Shown piece after piece: positions 24,915 through 27,837 of a stretch of DNA of 27,837 bases. The DNA comes from Nemertoderma westbladi (lineage: Eukaryota > Xenacoelomorpha > Nemertodermatida > Nemertodermatidae). Location: contig JAUCBJ010003588.1 in the NCBI GenBank assembly GCA_032718475.1, positions 1-27,837 on the forward strand. Direction: 5' to 3'. Within the stretch, counting starts at the first letter, position 1. Every line of letters starts with the position of its first letter. The notes beneath the pieces are model-generated. The model had not been told where the DNA came from. It worked only from the letters and a program-made list of their open reading frames with translations, and searched no databases. Made by a program: the position numbers and the translations under genes.

Positions 24915-26195
24915 GGTTGTTTTGGTTAGAAAATCCCGCCTCTGTAACCTGCTCCTTCCCCTGATTTGGTAAAGTGACTGTTTATTGTTTTGGTTAGAAA
25001 ATCCCGCCTCTGTAACCTGCTCCTTTCCCTGATTTGGTAAAGTTACCGTTTATTGTTTTTGGTTAGAAAGGCCCGCCTCTGTAACCTGTTCCTTTCCTTC
25101 ATTTAGTAAAATGACTGTTTGTTGTTTTGGTTAGAAAATCCCGCCTCTGTAACCTGCCCCTTTCCCTCAATTAGTTAAATTATCGTTTATTGTTTTGGTT
25201 AGAAAGTCCCGTCTCTGTAACCTGCTCCTTTCCCTGATTTGGTAAAGTGACCGTTTATTGTTTTGGTTAGAAAGGCTCGCCTCTGTAACCTGCTCCTTTC
25301 CTTCATTTAGTAAAGTGACTGTTTATTGTTTTGGTTAGAAAGTCCCGCCTCTGTAACCTGCACCTTTCCCTCAATTAGTTAATGATCGTTTATTGTTTTG
25401 GTTAGAAAACTCCGCCTCTGTAACCTGCCCCTTTCCCTCAATTAGTTAAATGATCGTTTAATGTTTTGGTTAGAAAATCCCGCCTCTGTAACCTGCTCCT
25501 TTCCCTCAATTAGTTAAGTGATCGTTTATTGTCTTGGTTAGAAAATTCCGCCTCTGTAACCTGCCCCTTTCCCTCAATTAGTTAAATGATCGTTTATTGT
25601 TTTGGTTAGAAAATCCCGCCTCTGTAACCTGCTCCTTTCCCTCAATTAGTTAAGTGATCGTTTATTGTTTTGGTTAGAAAATCCCGCCTCTGTAACCTGC
25701 TCCTTTCCCTCAATTAGTTAAGTGATCGTTTATTTTTTGGTTAGAAAATCTCGTCTCTGTAACCTGTTCCTTTCCCTCAATTCGTTAAGTGATCGTTTAT
25801 TGTTTTGGTTAGAAAATCCCGTCTCTGTAACCTGCTCCTTTCCCTGATTTGGTAAAGTGACTGTTTGTTGTTTTGGTTAGAAAAACCCGCCTATGTAACC
25901 TGCTCCTTTATCTCAATTGGTAATGTTATCGTTTATTGTTTTGGTTAGAAAATCCCGTCTCTGTAACCTGCTCCTTTCCCTGATTTGGTAAAGTGACTGC
26001 TTATTGTTTTGGTTAGAAAATCCCGCGCCTCTGTAAGCCGCTCCTTTCCCTCAATTAGTTAAATGATCGTTTATTGTTTTGGTTAGAAAGGCCCGCCTCT
26101 GTAACCTCCTTGGTAAAGTGACTGTTTATTGTTTTGGTTAGAAAATCCGGGCTTCACCTCCTCCTTTCCATCAATTGGTAATTGTTTTTGGATAT
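24915..26195. repeat. 68-bp satellite, about 18 copies
   Basis: Head-to-tail units with TGTTTTGGTTAGAAAATCCC, GCCTCTGTAACCTGCTCC and either TTTCCCTCAATTAGTTAA or TTTCCCTGATTTGGTAAAG, ending in TGATCGTTTAT. Two spacer types alternate irregularly. The last units decay near 26130-26195. The array lies 1.1 kb upstream of exon 1, in the opposite orientation to the isolated monomer there. Confidence 0.93.
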
Positions 26196-26319
26196 AAAAT
26201 GAGTGTTTTGCTACGTCATGTCGTAATCCATTATCGACAACAACCACAAACTATTAAATTTAGCGTCTTTTACCACAGGCGCATGGAAATCTATCTCATA
26301 GTCTATAAATCATGGAATC

Positions 26320-26460
26320 ATGGAATGTTTTGGCACAGGCATAGTGAAACCGACTGTCCGACAGACCAGAAATCAACAAATTTTGAATGTTTTGACATAG
26401 GGATGTTGAAATCAACTGTCTGACAGTCCAGAAATCAGCAGTCTGACAGTTTGAAGAAAT
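26320..26460. repeat. Diverged tandem duplication of about 70 bp
   Basis: GAATGTTTTGGCACAGGCAT, then GACTGTCCGACAGACCAGAA, is repeated as GAATGTTTTGACATAGGGAT and CAACTGTCTGACAGTCCAGA. A third partial copy (CAGTCTGACAGTTTG) follows. The CTGTCYGACAG cores are self-complementary. Confidence 0.65.
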
Positions 26461-26759
26461 ACATACATAAAAAGTCATTAAAAGGTGTAAAAGCTTTTGT
26501 GGGATAACTGATACGTTTGCCTTTGCTGGCCAGTTCCCCCCCCGACGCTGGAATACTCTAAAAAGGGTTTCTAACTGTATATATATTCCCCTCGCCCGCA
26601 AGGTACCTTTACAGGTGTTTTAACGGACATAAAAATCATTCTGCTATATATGTGTTTTAGCGGACATGGTAAGACAAAAACTTGTAATGCACAAACCACC
26701 TTTCACAGCTTAGCCGTGATGATTCATATTACGACATCTAGCAGCTGGTTGCTGACATG

Positions 26760-26890
26760 GGAACAGCCATTGGCAGCGTGGTTCTTTGTTTGGCTTGGGC
26801 CAATCAGGGCGGTTTTTCCTGTCGACGTGTAGCTTTCCTGCCGATCATAGAGAGAGTGTTTCCTCTGACGGGAGAGAGAGAGAGAGTTGT
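26760..26890. promoter_or_regulatory. Possible promoter: opposed CCAAT boxes and a GC box
   Basis: An inverted CCAAT (CCATTGG, 26767-26773) and a direct GGGCCAATCAG (26797-26807), the NF-Y consensus, are about 30 bp apart and followed by GGGCGG (26807-26812) and a GA microsatellite (26871-26886). This arrangement is common in animal TATA-less promoters. No downstream coding exon is visible in the window, so it could serve a gene to the right or a non-coding first exon of the LRR gene to the left. Confidence 0.35.
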
Positions 26891-27732
26891 TACTTTTGTT
26901 GTTATTGCTGTCTAAGCCAGAAACACCGGCATTTTTTGGATAGATACTGCTGTACCGTGAACTGCAGAACTGCTTGAATTTTCGAAAGTATAAACTGTTA
27001 CCGGCGGTGTCACCTGACTTAAATCATTCACTAATTCATTAATCATATTGTTTGTACTGTTATTTTACCGTCAGTTATTAATTGTAAATATTTGTTGATG
27101 GAAATATTGCTATTTGGATAATACGGATAAATCACCCAATTCCCAATTTTCTTGATAACACTACAGGTTAGAGAGACCGGCTATATATAACAATTGCGAT
27201 TTATATTAATGTGGTGTGTATTGAATCCAATGTTATTTAGCAGACCCTACGCGAGTCAATTACTGCTCTCTTTATGTGTGATCAAATATACTGACTGTCG
27301 GCAGAATAGTGTGTATGATTGTGATTGGTAACAAAGTATTTCCTAAAGAATACGTTTTATACTTTAATCAGCAGCAGTATCGTTGCGTTTAGTATAAGTC
27401 TTAGTTCTGTTTAAATAGATAAAGCGCCACGTCCTAAAGGAACTGTTAATATTTCCCGAAAGCCAATAATATCTGTCAGAGATTAATTATTAACGATCTA
27501 TCGAATAATACAGTAAGTTTACACTGCAACCTTACACTGTAATAATACAATTCAAGCATCCGAATTCAGTCTCCCGGGTGTAGATCCATCGGGTGAATGA
27601 TCGCGCATGGGCTGACTTCGGCTAGTGTTTTGCGTATTAGCATAAATTATTGTCGTATGCTAAAGTGGTTTTAATTAACTAAAAGACATATAAATTTTGG
27701 CAGGTTAAACTGCTAAAGGTCTTCAAAAGCGA
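26891..27732. other. Unique right flank, no gene seen
   Basis: AT-rich single-copy DNA without a convincing exon. Could include an untranslated first exon if the CCAAT region is a real promoter. Confidence 0.4.
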
Positions 27733-27832
27733 GAACAGTAACAGTTTATAATCTTATTGCAGTAAGCAATAAGGTTGCAAGTGTAGTCATTAAATACAGT
27801 TTAATACTGTTCTGACGAACAGTAACAGTTTA
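27733..27832. repeat. 16-bp direct repeats flanking a 68-bp segment
   Basis: GAACAGTAACAGTTTA occurs at 27733-27748 and 27817-27832. The segment between contains a small hairpin (CTTATTG...CAATAAG). It could be a target-site duplication around a tiny insertion, or a local duplication. Confidence 0.5.
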
Positions 27833-27837
27833 ACTTG

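Noticed and set aside
26296-26977. Small ORFs on both strands in the right flank
   Set aside because: Short, overlapping a diverged tandem repeat or the promoter-like region, with no conserved motif.

Overview
The window is animal (metazoan, probably invertebrate) nuclear DNA. The evidence is a spliced gene with GT-AG introns, several families of non-LTR retrotransposons, large minisatellite/satellite arrays, AT-rich non-coding DNA and many CCGGT and TAGGCCTA motifs. No phylum can be named from sequence alone. Nothing resembles a bacterial operon, CRISPR array or plasmid, and most long open frames are satellite or retrotransposon sequence.

The main host gene is on the minus strand. Three exons (23651-23824, 16688-16905, 3334-3487) join with matching phases into a 546-nt reading frame for a 181-residue leucine-rich-repeat protein of the LRMDA/C10orf11-like type (family name tentative). 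Coding sequence is about 0.5 kb, spread over 20.5 kb because both introns are packed with repeats. Intron 1 (6.7 kb) holds a 17/15-bp TATCGA satellite that inverts on itself, a 5'-truncated insertion of a nuclease-domain retroelement with a 15-bp target-site duplication, and a LINE with ORF1 and ORF2 (endonuclease plus reverse transcriptase). Intron 2 (13.2 kb) holds about 240 copies of a 32-bp GC-rich satellite, interrupted by two identical-length RTE-like LINE fragments and by a second copy of the intron-1 LINE.

Left flank (downstream of the gene): a 24-bp minisatellite (about 380-655), a 20-bp satellite with many TGACTCA motifs (656-1650), a 63-bp RTE tail insertion with a 13-bp target-site duplication (1795-1857), an imperfect fold-back, three long poly-G tracts of which two pair with poly-C, and candidate poly(A) signals. 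Right flank (upstream of the gene): one inverted monomer of a 68-bp repeat, an RTE tail fragment, a tRNA-derived SINE-like piece, a 99-bp tandem duplication, an array of about 18 copies of the 68-bp repeat, and a possible CCAAT/GC-box promoter near 26.8 kb.

The most notable structure is the pair of LINE blocks. The copy inside the intron-2 satellite shares its end with the gene's own intron-1/exon-2 splice junction, and both copies carry the same YADD-to-YAND change. This points to DNA-level copying (or an assembly duplication), not two retrotransposition events.
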